In this document: one piece after another, positions 24,536 to 36,361 of the stretch | Numbering within the stretch: the first letter of the stretch is position 1 | How the letters are laid out: each line of letters starts with the position of its first letter | Assembly: GCA_943737045.1 (NCBI GenBank) | Contig: CALSFV010000257.1 | Location: 124,001-188,000 of the forward strand | Length of the DNA: 64,000 bases | Reading direction: 5' to 3' | Source of the DNA: Parapristionchus giblindavisi | Taxonomy: Eukaryota > Nematoda > Chromadorea > Rhabditida > Diplogasteridae | Made by a program: the position numbers and the translations under genes | Notes under the pieces: model-generated | The model's input: the letters and a program-made list of their open reading frames with translations, nothing else | Databases searched by the model: none | What the model was told of the DNA's origin: nothing

Positions 24536-25402
24536 ATTTGGCTCTCATTCATTCTTATGGTTTATATATTTTATTGTAATAGAATATCTTTACTTCACAT
24601 TCTGTTTATGATAGTTTGATGACATATCATTCCGTACATTTTTGTGGTCTTTGCTACTATGATGCTACTCGTTTCTCACATTGTTTCTAACTGTATTCTG
24701 CGATTTTGACAACTTCATCACCGTTTCCATACTCTTCTTTGTTAAATTCTATTAATGTTTTATTCCATTTTATACTCAGCATTGCTAATCAATAAAATAA
24801 GAATTTGTTTATTGTTGCGTGATGTTGTTGTTAAGGTCGAAGTACCTGCCCTGGAATATATCTGAAAACTTGATTGAAAATACTGTTTGCGTTGATCGAT
24901 ATTTCGTGCTGTGGACCTTCGTTATTTCTTGCGAATTAAAAATTATTGATTAAATGATAGAGTAGAACCAGATTACAAGTAGATCAGATTCTTTCGTACA
25001 CCAATTACGCCTTTCATCTGATTCTTAATCCCGTTTACGCACTTTTTCATGTTTATAATCGTACAGTACTTGTTCATTGTGATATATCTAATGATTGATC
25101 AATATTTCGAAAGCACCAAACAAAATTACGTTTCTCATATCTGAATTCAACCCAGTCAGTATAAACTGTTTCATTTAAAATTGTGTTACTTGTTATAAAA
25201 TAATAATGGAAAGTTGCTTTGCGAAACATTTAAAAAAAGATATAATAATTTCTTATATTTTCAATCAATAACATCTTTTCCAAGTACGGATTTTCAAAAT
25301 TACAAACTAAAGTGCAACAGCGTAGACTTTCCCCCTATTAATTCTCCATTTGAATTGCTCCATTTCCATTCGTTTCTCTTTTTTCCCTCGAATTATCTGT
25401 AG

Positions 25403-25473
25403 TTTTCGATGAAGGCCAAGCCTTGAATGTGCCTGGAGCTACGTTAAATGCTCTCCTTGATATTGCCAACGAG
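25403..25473 (+). other. Orphan exon-like sequence
   Basis: A pyrimidine-rich tract ending CTGTAG is followed by an open stretch reading FDEGQALNVPGATLNALL and on to IANE, then GTGAGC. Base use is less AT-rich than its surroundings. It does not resemble the MATH family and I do not recognise it. It could be a stranded exon of another gene or chance. Confidence 0.25.
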
Positions 25474-26365
25474 GTGAGCTGTTATTTTGTAATTGCTATC
25501 GTCGGAAAAGTTATATTTTCGCTTTTATTTCGCTTTCGATCCACGTCCTCCCTTCCTCAGAGGCCTAGCTATCATTACTATTATGATTGATACCGCATCA
25601 CTACTGCTTATTGCTTTCCATTTCTGTGTTTCGCTTGTTATCAACCGCCTGACCATTCATCCTTTTAGTCCTGAATAGCAGTAAATTGCCTAATTTTTAT
25701 GCATACAAAAGTTAACCTGGAAATTATACAACGAAAATAGAAGTTGACTGTATCGCAACGCGTGTTAGGTACGGCATACACTCACCTTTTGACGCCATTC
25801 CTTGTATACTGAAAGTAAAAATAGTAATGTGCTTTCCAGTCGGAGTAGTGGGAGGACGTGTCGATCTTTTCAAATTCTGAAACTCGGATTATCATTAGCA
25901 CTCGAGGAGCTTTATAAATCTGCAACGTTAAACTTGTAGAGTGCACTACTTTATATTTTTCGTTCAGTTCTGTCGAAAGCAAGGAGGGCATTGTATCGAT
26001 TGATTGACGAGTAGATCACAATCAATCAATCAACACAATCAAGATCAAGAATAGATCAAGTAGATGATCGTTGATCATAATGGATAATACAACGGTACGT
26101 TGACTATGATTTTATAAGCACAAGAGCTTGAACCATTACAAAGAATTCGAAGGCAATCAGCTTCAATTAGTCTTATACCGCAAATTATTTGCTAATCTCG
26201 TATCCCTCTATAAAGAACGATTTGTCAAAGAGTGGTGGTATTATCATAGTGTGGCACTTTTCTGTAGTTTTGAACTTTCATCTATATCTATCTCGCTTCC
26301 CATTCATTCTTCACTCATTATGCCCTATTGCGCGGTCAATCTGAGTGTGTATCATATATTTTCGG

Positions 26366-26533
26366 TACCCTCGCCGTTTATTTTTTTATAGTGGGTCAAT
26401 TCTCGAAATAGGGTGGGTTTATTTACAAAATTCGTTATTTTCGCTTAAAAATCATCATTTTTAGCTTCCTTTATTTATCAAGTGGCCTAAAATGGGCCTT
26501 ATATAGTGGGTCAATTCTCGCATTGCGAGGGTA
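26366..26533. mobile_element. Small MITE candidate (TACCCTCGC ends)
   Basis: TACCCTCGC and GCGAGGGTA form inverted ends; inside, ATAGTGGGTCAATTCTCG occurs twice as a direct repeat. The target duplication is not evident. Confidence 0.4.
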
Positions 26534-27292
26534 TGGCAATGTATGGTGTGTATTTTAATTGCAAAATACCCTGGGAATAAAAAATGGAATTGCCATAATT
26601 GTTAAGTTATGAATCTGATCAGCCATAATTCCTGTTGGCACAATGGGCTAACGATCACTTTACAAAAGATCATTAGTTGACTGATAGAAATAAAACTATA
26701 ATCATATATGCTGTAGCAACGAAGAATGTCTTACTGTTGTGAATTGAAATGAATATTTCTTGTCTCCAATGAATTATTGTAGATGACAGTGATGACAGTA
26801 TGGCTTGTCGTGTTCCTAACGCCAAGATGACTTACTAATCGGATAGAGCCATGCTGATGTGAGCTATGTTTTTTACTGATTATTGATCAATTTTATCGAG
26901 TATATTGACTACTATAGGTGCTGATTTCATTCACTATAATATGAAAATAATAATTTCCTTATTGAGGGTCTCGGTGTTCTTCATGCAACGTTGATTCGTC
27001 CACGACGACACATACCGTATTGAAGTGCATCAATCGATATCATGATTTTCATATTCGTCGCATGCCATAATTGGCTACTGCGTTATCGCTCTCTCTATCG
27101 AAACATTTACACATGAGTCTCAATAAAGTAATTTGTTTTTTATGTGTGCAGTTGGTTTAAAGGTCAAAGATCACCTGAAGTGTATTTTTGAATTTTACCG
27201 GCTCATGATGCCATTATCATACGTTGTGAATTATGTTGATTACACGATTGTTTCCCTACATTTACTTTTCTTTTCTCAATAGATATAATATA

Positions 27293-30268
27293 ATGGCACG
27301 ACGTGGAAGAGGATCAATCAAAAGACGAAGAATGGTAAGATATTCTGATCGATCAGCATTATTTTCACTAGGAATATCGATTTATTCCAGGATGATTCTG
27401 TATCTACCGTAGTCGTTAAAGATGAAATTGATCATGATCGGGATTCGTCATCGATTGCTATTATCCATAACACGGTAAGTTTGCATTTTGATAGTTTAAA
27501 TTTTAACATATTTAATTTCAGGTTGAAACTCTCCACGAGGAATTGAATGCGAAGAATGTTGGTTATTCTATTCAATCGATCGGTTTCTTCTTTAAAATAC
27601 CGTAGTCTACAGTAATATTTTTGTTTCAGGAAGAACTGAAGAGAAAACTCCGTGTGCGTATTTCGGAGATGGACAAAAAGGTTTGTTGTTGATTAATTTA
27701 TTGTTTCAAATCCTAAAATTATACATTTAGATCAATGATTTCAATCAGGAAATGAATACTGTAAATGTGAGTTTAACTTTCATTTATTATTTTGTTCGAA
27801 TGATAATAATTTATTTCATTAAATTATTTTGTTTAGAATGGCAAAGGATCTACAAATTCTGATCAGAAACAACGCAACGATGTTGAGGTATGGTTAAGAC
27901 TCCTGTAGTATTTATCAACTTTCATTCAGCTTGAAGAGCTAAAACGTGAATTGGCTGCAAAAGAGGTAGACTAAATTATTCGATCGAATTGTGGAAATAT
28001 CGATTATTTTAGGGGCAAGTCAAGACGAAACTTCTTGCGATCATTTCTGAGAGAAAAAATGCGGTAAGCGTTAAGAAGTAAATGATTAAATTAAATATCG
28101 ATTTTTGTTCAGATCAATGAAATCGATCAACAAATTTACAATCCGAAAGAGGTAAGTCATCGATTACACCATCAAAATATCCGTTGGATTATTAATCATC
28201 TTCATAATCGTTCTAATTTGAAAAACGACGAAGGAGATAATCCGGACTAAAATACTCATGTTTTTTACGTATATTAATTTAAACTATCCTAATGGTATTA
28301 GGGTAGTTGCTTTCCTAAAAGATTTGTACATTGGAAATCTAAAATATTTATTGGTTATTTTTTTGTGGCAAATAGTGTAACCGATGCAATCGACTACAGT
28401 ACTCTTTTTCAGATTAAACAGTTGAAACTTGCACTGGAACAGAAAACGGTTAGTAATGGTTATTAAAATTGTTGTTACTAGAACAAATTTTTAAGAAAGC
28501 TATGCAAAATCAGCAACTTACTGAGAAATCTCTTCGAGTGGTAGTGTCTATGAAGACTGAGGAAATGGAAGCTGAAAAGAAGAAGAATAAAGAACTTGTT
28601 AAGAAGAACTCACAACTACAATTTAGTCTTGTAAGTGAATTTATTTAATTGTGTTGATTTTTATAATTTGCAATTTTATTATACAGTGTAGCTCGGTTGG
28701 GTTGAGACTATAGTGCGTGATTTTGTTTAAATGGGTGCGAAATCGAAAAACTGGATGAGCTCAATTTAATGAGCTTCAAATTATGATTAAAAATTTATAA
28801 GTATATCATGAAAATTCCATAGGTCGAAAATTATGTTACAAAGTACCAAGCCTCACCGGATTTTGAGCCAAAATTTCACAAAAATGGAAAAAATCTGGCC
28901 GGATTTTGAACCAAAATTTCACAGAAATCAAAAAACCTGACCGGATTCTGAGCCAAATTTGCCAAAAAATTGAAAAACCTGACCGGATTTTGAAAACCGA
29001 TAACCTAGCTAATCGACCTATGGAAAATTCTGTCCTAATGAGAAATCCGCTGCAAACATCTGAAAACCCAAAGTGTTTGGGCCTAACATCTGCATTCTGC
29101 TCTTCTCATTGTCAGCAGACACCTTTTACTAATTGCCACACCTTTTCGGAGAAAACTTAAAATTGGGTATTTTGGTGATAATGTTAACCTCTGTATCATA
29201 GATCGAATAGCTACGTTATTGATTTGCGATATGCGGTCAGATTTTCAAAAAAATCCCAAAATGCGGTCTGGTTTCCAAAAAAACAACAAAAATGCGGTCA
29301 GACCCAGTTTGCAGCGTACTTTTCGACTTATGCTCTGTGGCCAATAATGAAGATTCATACTCTATAACGAACATGGAGCTTTTCGAATGAGTTAGTATAC
29401 TGTAGTTAGGAAGCGTCACCACATTAGCCACTCGTGGCTTGAAAATGAATTACGTTATCAAAATTTGAAAAAAAAGAGTTACAATAGTTTTGGTTGATAC
29501 TGTATTCTTATATTATTTCATTCAGAAGGAGTTGGAATCTGAAAAGGCAAAGAATAATCTATTAAATTCAAAATTGGAGAAATTGTCACATAAGATTTCT
29601 GATATGGTTAGTATTATATTATTCCTGTATTAAACATTATTTGCCATTTTGCAGGGTAATGTATACACTTTACGAATGAGTATTTTTAATGTTTCGACCA
29701 GGAAAGAAGAGTTTATTATTTTCTCCAATGCCGTGCGGATTGCTGAATTTTACTGGCGAGAATTTTTTGTTCATTCTCTTTATACGATTTTTTAAATATG
29801 TTTGAGGAAATATTATTACAGGAGAATATATGTTAAAAACAATAGTGATTTTTTATCTATTTTTCTCAAATGTAAGAAAGTTGGTTCCGGGTGAGACATT
29901 TAACTTTTTAATAGTGTTTTTTTTTTAATTTTGCAATCGCTTATTTCCTGTTATGCATTTTCATTCGATAATCCCATTCACTTTTAGCACGTTTTCCTGT
30001 CCTGTAACGTGTAAGTTTCGTGTTGTCGCTCGTGATAACAAATCGAAGAACATTGAGAGGGTTCTGGATCACACTTTCATCGACGAAGGGGGTTGCGGAT
30101 TCCTCCACTTCGGCTCTTGGAAGGTATTGCTCATTTTGGAAAATATTTTCAACCTTTTGAATAATTTACAAACCAATTTAGGATCTCCTTGAGGAATCAA
30201 ATGGATTCGTTAAAAATGACGTGATTTTTCTTGAGGGTGATCTCAAAGTGTACCCAAAAGCGTCTTAG
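27293..30268 (+). CDS. Coiled-coil MATH gene 7
   Basis: Coil exons: 27293-27334 (MARRGRGSIKRRRM), 27391-27474, 27522-27557, 27630-27680, 27731-27766, 27837-27887, 27930-27965, 28013-28063, 28113-28151, 28413-28448, 28496-28630, 29526-29606. MATH exons: 29655-29755, 29822-29890, 29988-30123, 30182-30268. About 356 residues. A dead exon lies at 28206-28259: it matches exon 33959-34012 of gene 9 but both splice sites are lost (CAT for CAG, CATG for the donor side) and TAA interrupts it; leaving it out keeps the frame. The first MATH exon ends TG before GCGAGA, a GC-type donor, and IAGF is changed to IAEF. These suggest relaxed constraint but no fatal lesion. AATAAA at 30541-30546. Confidence 0.78.
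28206..28259 (+). pseudogene. Dead coil exon in gene 7
   Basis: Aligns with the 54-base exon NRANDKNDEGDILDKNAQ of gene 9. Both splice sites are destroyed and a TAA is present in frame. Confidence 0.8.
28840..29310. repeat. Short tandem repeats in gene 7 intron
   Basis: Left part: about three units with CCGGATTTTGAGCCAAAATTT and variants (28855-28995). Right part: three units with AAAATGCGGTC (29228-29300). The right units resemble inverted forms of the left (CTGACCGCATTTT against CTGACCGGATTTT), so the whole may be a decayed fold-back element. Confidence 0.5.
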
Positions 30269-30697
30269 AAAGTCTTGAATTTGTCTCCCATTCATTCTTA
30301 TCGGTTGCATACTTTATTGTAATAGAATATCTTTACTTCACAATTTGTTTCTGATAGTTTGATGATATAGTAAGAGATTCCTTACATTTTTGTTGTCTTT
30401 GCTACTATGATTTTACTCGTATCTCACATTGTTTTAACTGTATTCTGCGATTTATAAAACTCCGATACCTTTTCCAATATACTCTTCTTTGTTAAATTCT
30501 ATTAATTTGTTATTCCATATTATACTCAGCATCTCTAATTAATAAAATAAGAATTTGTTTATTATTGCGAGTTGTTGGTGTGAAGGTCGAAGTGCCTGCC
30601 TTAGAAAATATCTGAAAACTTGATTGAAAATTGAAAGTTTTAATCGCTTTCATTGATTTGTTTTGAGAGGTTTCATCTAATTGTAAAGTCCGCTATT

Positions 30698-32683
30698 ATG
30701 GAAGGACTGGAAGGTGGACCTCACAAGAAACAAAGACTTGTACGTTTATCGGATTCAACCACGTTATTGTGCCCGGAATATTTATTTTTTCCAGTGGCCA
30801 TATGTATGAACCGTTTTCCGGCAAAATGTGACGTCATTAGCGTAGGCGGAGGATTTTTGGAAAACGCCTCCGCCTACGCTAATGACGTCACATTTTCCCG
30901 GAAAACGGCTTTCCCGTTGTTCATGCATACGGCCACAGGATGATTTTATATATACCGTAGTAGTTAAAGATGAAATTGATCATGATCGGGATTTCGTAAT
31001 GCATCGATTATACTATCAAAATGTATATTGGATTTTTAATCATTCATTTATCTTCAGAATCATACTAATGATAATAATGATGAGGGAGATAATCATGACA
31101 AGAATGCTCAGGTACTATGCATGTACACTATACATATTTATACATTGGAATTTTAAAATATTGTGTGGTTATGCAAGTTGTGTAATAATGTGATCTTTGA
31201 CTACAGTACTCATTTCAGATTGAACAGTTGAAGAAAGCGATGAAAGATCAACTACTTACAGAGAAATCTCTTCGAGTGGTAGTGTCTATGAAGAATAAGG
31301 AATTGGAAGCTGAAAGGAAGAAGAACAAAGAACTTGTTGAGACTCTAGTCAGTCATTTTGTTTAAAGTGATCCGAAAACGTAAAATAGGTTGATCTCATA
31401 TTAAAGTGCTTCGAGAACTGTGTAGTCAAACAACTACAAAACGAACCTTTACCTTTTCGAATGTATTAGTATACTGTAGTTAGGAAACGTCGCCACGCTA
31501 ATGGAGCAGGTTACAGTAATCTTACCAGAGTGCTAAAGATAATAAAATATTCAAATTTTGCACCAGCTATAATGCATACTAGCTTTAAGAAATTGTTCAT
31601 CTACAAAATCGATTTCGAACCGTTTTGCAGCTGAGTCATGAAACTCGCAGGCACTCGTTTTGCCCGTTTGAATTAAAATAATATTACCTTTGGAGCTGGA
31701 GATTAACTGCTTGAAAGGGCATCTTTGCTGACAATGAACTTTGAAAAAATCGCACAGGCCTATAATATGGAACTTGGTACAATATCAAATGACATTTTGC
31801 ACAGTTAATATGTTCATCTACAATTTCAAACATGGAGCATATGGCTTGAAAATTAAAAAAATTAAAAGTTACAATAGGTTTGGTAGATACTGTATTCTTA
31901 TATTATTTCATTCAGAAGGAGTTGGAATCTGAAAAGGCAAAGAATAATCTATTGAATACAAAATTGGAGGAATTGTCGGATAAGATTTCTGATATGGTTT
32001 GTAATATACTATTTTGATATTATACGTTATTTCCCTCATTTCCAGGCTAATGAAGTCACTTTACGAATGAGTATTAGTAATATTTCGAACATGAAAGAAA
32101 CGTTGGATATTTACTCCAAGCCCATGCAAATTGCTGGATTTGACTGGTGAGATTTTTTTATTCGATTTTTAAAATATGTTTGGAGAAAATATTTTTACAG
32201 GCAAATGAATGCGTATAGGAGTAACAATAGTGATTATGTATCTTTTTATCTCTACTGTAATGAATTTGATTCCGGGTGAGACATTTAACTTTTTATCAGT
32301 TATGACTATTATTATATTTATTATAATAATAATAATTATTAATATTTTATATTCTACAATCGTATGAAGCATTTTCATTTGATAATCCCATTCACGTTTA
32401 GCACATTCCCCTGTACAGTAACGGGTAAGTTTCGCGTTATCGCTCGTGATAACAAATCGAAGAACATGGAAAAGGTTCTGAATTACACTTTCACAGACGA
32501 AAAAGGATACGGATTTCCTCGCTTCATTACTTGGGAGGTATTGCTCATTGTTAGAAATTATTTTCACTCTTTTGAATAATTTACAAATCAATTTAGGATC
32601 TTCTTGAGGAATCAAATGGATTCGTTAAAGATGATGTGATTATTCTTGAAATTGAACTCAAAGTGTACCCATCAGCTTCTTAG
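30698..32683 (+). CDS. Coiled-coil MATH gene 8, shortened coil
   Basis: Exons: 30698-30739 (MEGLEGGPHKKQRL), 30939-30995, 31058-31111, 31219-31347, 31916-31996 (coil), 32046-32146, 32201-32275, 32402-32537, 32597-32683 (MATH). About 253 residues, frame open throughout. Exon 2 matches sister genes up to DHDRD, then runs into what is intron sequence before the NAQ exon in gene 9; the coil exons between are missing. A GTAATG at the junction can serve as a new donor in phase. A 141-bp MITE sits exactly at the exon 2 acceptor and has duplicated CAG, so an acceptor is kept. MATH motifs are intact (QIAGFDW, DNKSKN, FITWE, GFVKDD). AATAAA at 32876-32881. Confidence 0.8.
30795..30935. mobile_element. 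Hairpin MITE at a splice acceptor
   Basis: Near-perfect palindrome beginning TGGCCATATGTATGAA and ending CATGCATACGGCCA, with TGACGTCATTAGCGTAGGCG mirrored inside. CAG at 30792-30794 and at 30936-30938 is a 3-bp target duplication that coincides with the exon 2 acceptor of gene 8. Confidence 0.85.
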
Positions 32684-33022
32684 AAAGTATTGAATTTGGC
32701 TCCCATTCATTGTTATCGTTTACATAATTTATTGTAATAGAATGTCTTTACTTCTCAAATTGTTTATGTTAGATTGTTGATTTAGTAAGAGATTCCTTAC
32801 ATTTTTGTTGTGTTTGCTTTGGTTGTATTAATTTGTTATTCCATATTTGCTCAAGAGGTCTAATCAATAAAATAAGAATTTCTTTATTTTTTCGTGCTGT
32901 TGGTGCAAAGGTCGAAGTACCTGTCCTGTTATATATCTGAAAACTTGATTGAAAATATGGAAGTTTTAATCGCTTTCATTGATTGTTTTGAAAGGTTTCA
33001 TCTAATTGTAAAGTCCGCTATT

Positions 33023-35913
33023 ATGGAAGGACTGGAAGGTGGACCACACAAGAAACAAAGACTAGTAAGTTTGTCGGATAATCTCGGATGTGATTACATT
33101 GTTGAGCAATGAATATTGATTTTTCCAGGATGTTTCTTTATCTACCGTAGTAGTTAAAGATGAAATCGATTATGATCGGGATTCGTCATCGATTGCTATT
33201 ATAGATAACTCGGTGAATTTGCATTTTGATAGTTTAAGTTTTAACATTCTTAATTTCAGGTTGAAACTCTCCACAAGGAATTGACTGCGAAGAATGTTGG
33301 TTATTCTATTCAATCGATCGGTTTCTTCTTTAAAATACCGTAGTCTACAGTAATATTTTTGTTTCAGGAAGAACTGAAGAGAAAACTCCGTGTGCGTATT
33401 TCGGAGATGGACAAAAAGGTTTGTTGTTGATTAATTTATTCTTTCATATCCTAAAATTATACATTCAGATCAATGATTTCAATCAGGAAATGAATACTGT
33501 AAATGTGAGTTTAACTTTCATTTATTATTATGTCCGAATGATAATAATTTATTTCATTAAATTATTTTGTTTAGAATGGTGAAGGATCTACTAAATCTGT
33601 GCAGGAACAACGCGAAGATATTGAGGTATTTTTAAGACGTCTGTTGTATTTATCAAATTTCATTCAGCTTGAAGAGCTAAAACGTGAATTGGCTGCAAAA
33701 GAGGTAGAGTAGATTATTCGATCGAATTGTGGAATTATCGATTGTTTTTAGGAGCAAGTTAAGGCGAAACTTCTTGCGATAATTTCTGAAAGAAAGAATG
33801 CGGTAATCGTTGAGAACTAAATGTAGAAATTAAGTATCGATTTTTGTTCAGATCAATGCTATCGATCTACAAATTGACAATGTGGAAGAGGTAATCGATT
33901 ATACCATTAAAATATATATTAGATTTGTAATCATTCAATTATCTTCAGAATCGTGCTAATGATAAAAATGATGAGGGAGATATTTTGGACAAAAATGCTC
34001 AGGTACTTTACATGTATTTATTTAAACTATCTTAGTTGGTGACGTAATGTTATTGGGGGTAGTTTGCTTTTCATAACGATTTATACATTAGAAATCTAAA
34101 ATATTTTGTGATTATGCGTGTCGTGTAAATGTAATCGATGACTACAGTACTCTTTTCAGATTGAACAGTTGAAAATTGCACTGGAACAGAAATCGGTTAG
34201 CAATGGTTATTAAAAATATTGTTCCTGAAATGTTATTTTTTAAAGAAAGAGATGAAAGATCAACTTCTTACTGAGAAATCTCTTCGAGTGGTAGTGTCTA
34301 TGAAGAATAAGGAATTGGAAGTTGAAAGAGAAAAGAACAAAAAACTCGCAGAGACTAACTCACAACTACAATCCAATCTAGTTAGTGAATTTATTTAATT
34401 GTATTCATTTATATAATTTGCAATTTTGTTATGTCATTTTCGTCACCCTAAATTACACCGGTCCTAAAAATGTTGGGTACGGCAACGTTTGAACGCCTTT
34501 TCCCTCGCCAATTAATATTATATGCTTATTCATTTAAATTAATACTATTAATAGATGTACAAGAATAAGTATGCATGTACTTTAAATATAATTTTTTTGA
34601 TTAAATACGTTAACTAGCAATGTGCCCTATGGTGTTTCGGCCGCTACGTCTAGACATTGCCTGGTGTCATAAAATTTCATATTCATCAAATTTTCCCGTT
34701 ATTTTCTGTCTTAAACATTTCATTTTGCGACGTTTACTAATGTTAAATAATCATCAAATTCAATTTTGCGGACAAGGACGTTCAAAAGTTTTTTTTTTGT
34801 GATTTTCATTTTTAATTACTTTTTAGCGTGAAAACTTTCTACATTTCTCTTTAATCACTAAAAAAATTCTCGCGGAATCTAATGATTAAGATATAGAGAG
34901 AGGTTTAAAATATTCATACCCCGTTGAAATAAATAAGAAGTCACACATACGTGGGCGGAATTGTCGCTAGCGACAAGATCCTCCCGATTTTGGCACTCGA
35001 CCCATCCGATTTAGCAAAAATTCGCTCAAAAATTAAAACGATTTAGCCAAAATTCAATTTTACAAAATACAATTTTTGCGTCCCGCCCGATTTAAAGTTC
35101 CAGCGGAAAAGGTTGCCCACGTATGAGCACATGCGCCCCGTAGAGGGGGTAACAACTCGACCGAGCTGTATTGTATTTAGTAATTGTTTTAATTTTATTC
35201 AGACTAACGAAGGGACATTGCGAATGAGTATTAATAATGTTTCGAAATTATTAGAGATGCAACATTGTGTTTCCGATCTTGTAGTGATTGGTGGATTTAA
35301 ATGGTGAGAACATCTTGTGTTGTACAAGAGATACAAAATATAATTGCAGGAAACTTGTCGCATGCAAAAATAATGTAGACGAACTTTCCATGTTTCTCTG
35401 CTGCATTCACCATGTTTCCGAGTCAGATATTTTAATTCCGTTTTTAAATATATCCTTTTATTTTTATAATTTTTAGACAGTGTATCATCTATTTTAAATC
35501 CGTTTCGTATGATAAATCCAATTGATCATCCACATCGGTTTCAGCAAGCGGACATGCACTGTAATAGCCAAGTTTCGTGTTCTCGCTCTCGATGGCAAAT
35601 CGAAGAACGTAGAACGTGTTCTTAATCACACTTTTACTGAGACATCTTATAATCGTGGATTTGTTTCAGTCATTCCTTGGAAGGTATATTTGTTGATATT
35701 ATAAAAGTAATAATACGTGAGCTCTTGCATTAATTTAATATTAATCATAGTAATCGAAAATCTTAATTTTTTGATATTTTTTGTTATTTTTAGAAATATT
35801 CTAGAAGTTTAATAATTTTTAAAAAATAGAATCTACTGGACAGATCAAAAGGATACGTATTAGATGATACAATCATTCTCGAAATTGAACTCAAAGCGTA
35901 CCCATCCGCTTAG
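33023..35913 (+). CDS. Coiled-coil MATH gene 9 (chimeric type)
   Basis: Coil exons: 33023-33064, 33129-33212, 33260-33295, 33368-33418, 33469-33504, 33575-33625, 33668-33703, 33752-33802, 33852-33890, 33959-34012, 34160-34195, 34246-34380. MATH exons: 35203-35303, 35350-35421, 35545-35683, 35830-35913. About 348 residues, all phases fit, no lesion seen; a good reference model for the long-coil type. The start is MEGLEGGPHKKQRL; an in-frame ATG at 32957 would add 22 residues. MATH is the KRTCTVIAK / YPSA subtype shared with genes 3 and 12-15, while the coil matches gene 7. The intron before MATH carries a hAT-like MITE. AATAAA at 36127-36132. Confidence 0.88.
34946..35125. mobile_element. hAT-like MITE, copy 3
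   Basis: Ends CATACGTGGGC and GCCCACGTATG, with interior blocks matching copies 1 and 2. The flanking duplication is not clear. It lies in the gene 9 intron just before the MATH exons. Confidence 0.75.
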
Positions 35914-36274
35914 CGACTTTACCACAATTATATCTTTATTTCACAGTTTCTCCATGATACATTAATGACTAATATAATTGTTGTGTTTTTGTTGCTATTA
36001 ATCTAACATCTGAGATAATTGTTTCTTTGTTAAATTTAATCTTGTTGTTATCGTTGTAATTTAATTTCATCTCTTTTATTCCGGTTTAGATTCATTTTTG
36101 TTATCGAATATACAGGAGTTGTTATCAATAAAAGAGAAGTCTGTTTATTATTGTGTAATATCGGTCTAAAGGTCGATGATCCTGTCTTAAACATATCTGA
36201 AAATGTATCTATTTTCCTGTTTCGCCGATAATTTTGAGTCTTTTCCACATTTATTGATTCATGAATGAATTTAG

Positions 36275-36361
36275 GATCTCCTTGATGAGACAAATGGTTA
36301 CGTTGAAAATGATTTTGTCCTTGTAGAAATTGAAATGAGAGTATACTCACAAGTTGAATAA
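36275..36361 (+). other. Intact extra MATH terminal exon downstream of gene 9
   Basis: After TTTAG this 87-base stretch reads DLLDETNGYVENDFVLVE and ends YSQVE with TAA. Phase and position fit the TWK exon of gene 9, so it could be an alternative last exon beyond the first polyA signal. Or it is a relic of a gene like gene 11, whose native last exon it matches. Confidence 0.6.

Larger units (their letters stand above)
24536..27292. other. Gene-poor interval, genes 6-7
   Basis: Begins with the gene 6 3' UTR and polyA signal. It holds an orphan exon-like stretch (25403-25473), a short inverted-repeat element candidate (26366-26533), and a short ATG-GT stretch near 26081-26096 resembling a small first exon. 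The rest shows nothing I can support. Confidence 0.4.

Noticed and set aside
26128..26391. 87-codon open frame on + strand
   Set aside because: Serine- and phenylalanine-rich translation of AT-rich DNA, no splice signals or similarity to the family; probably chance.
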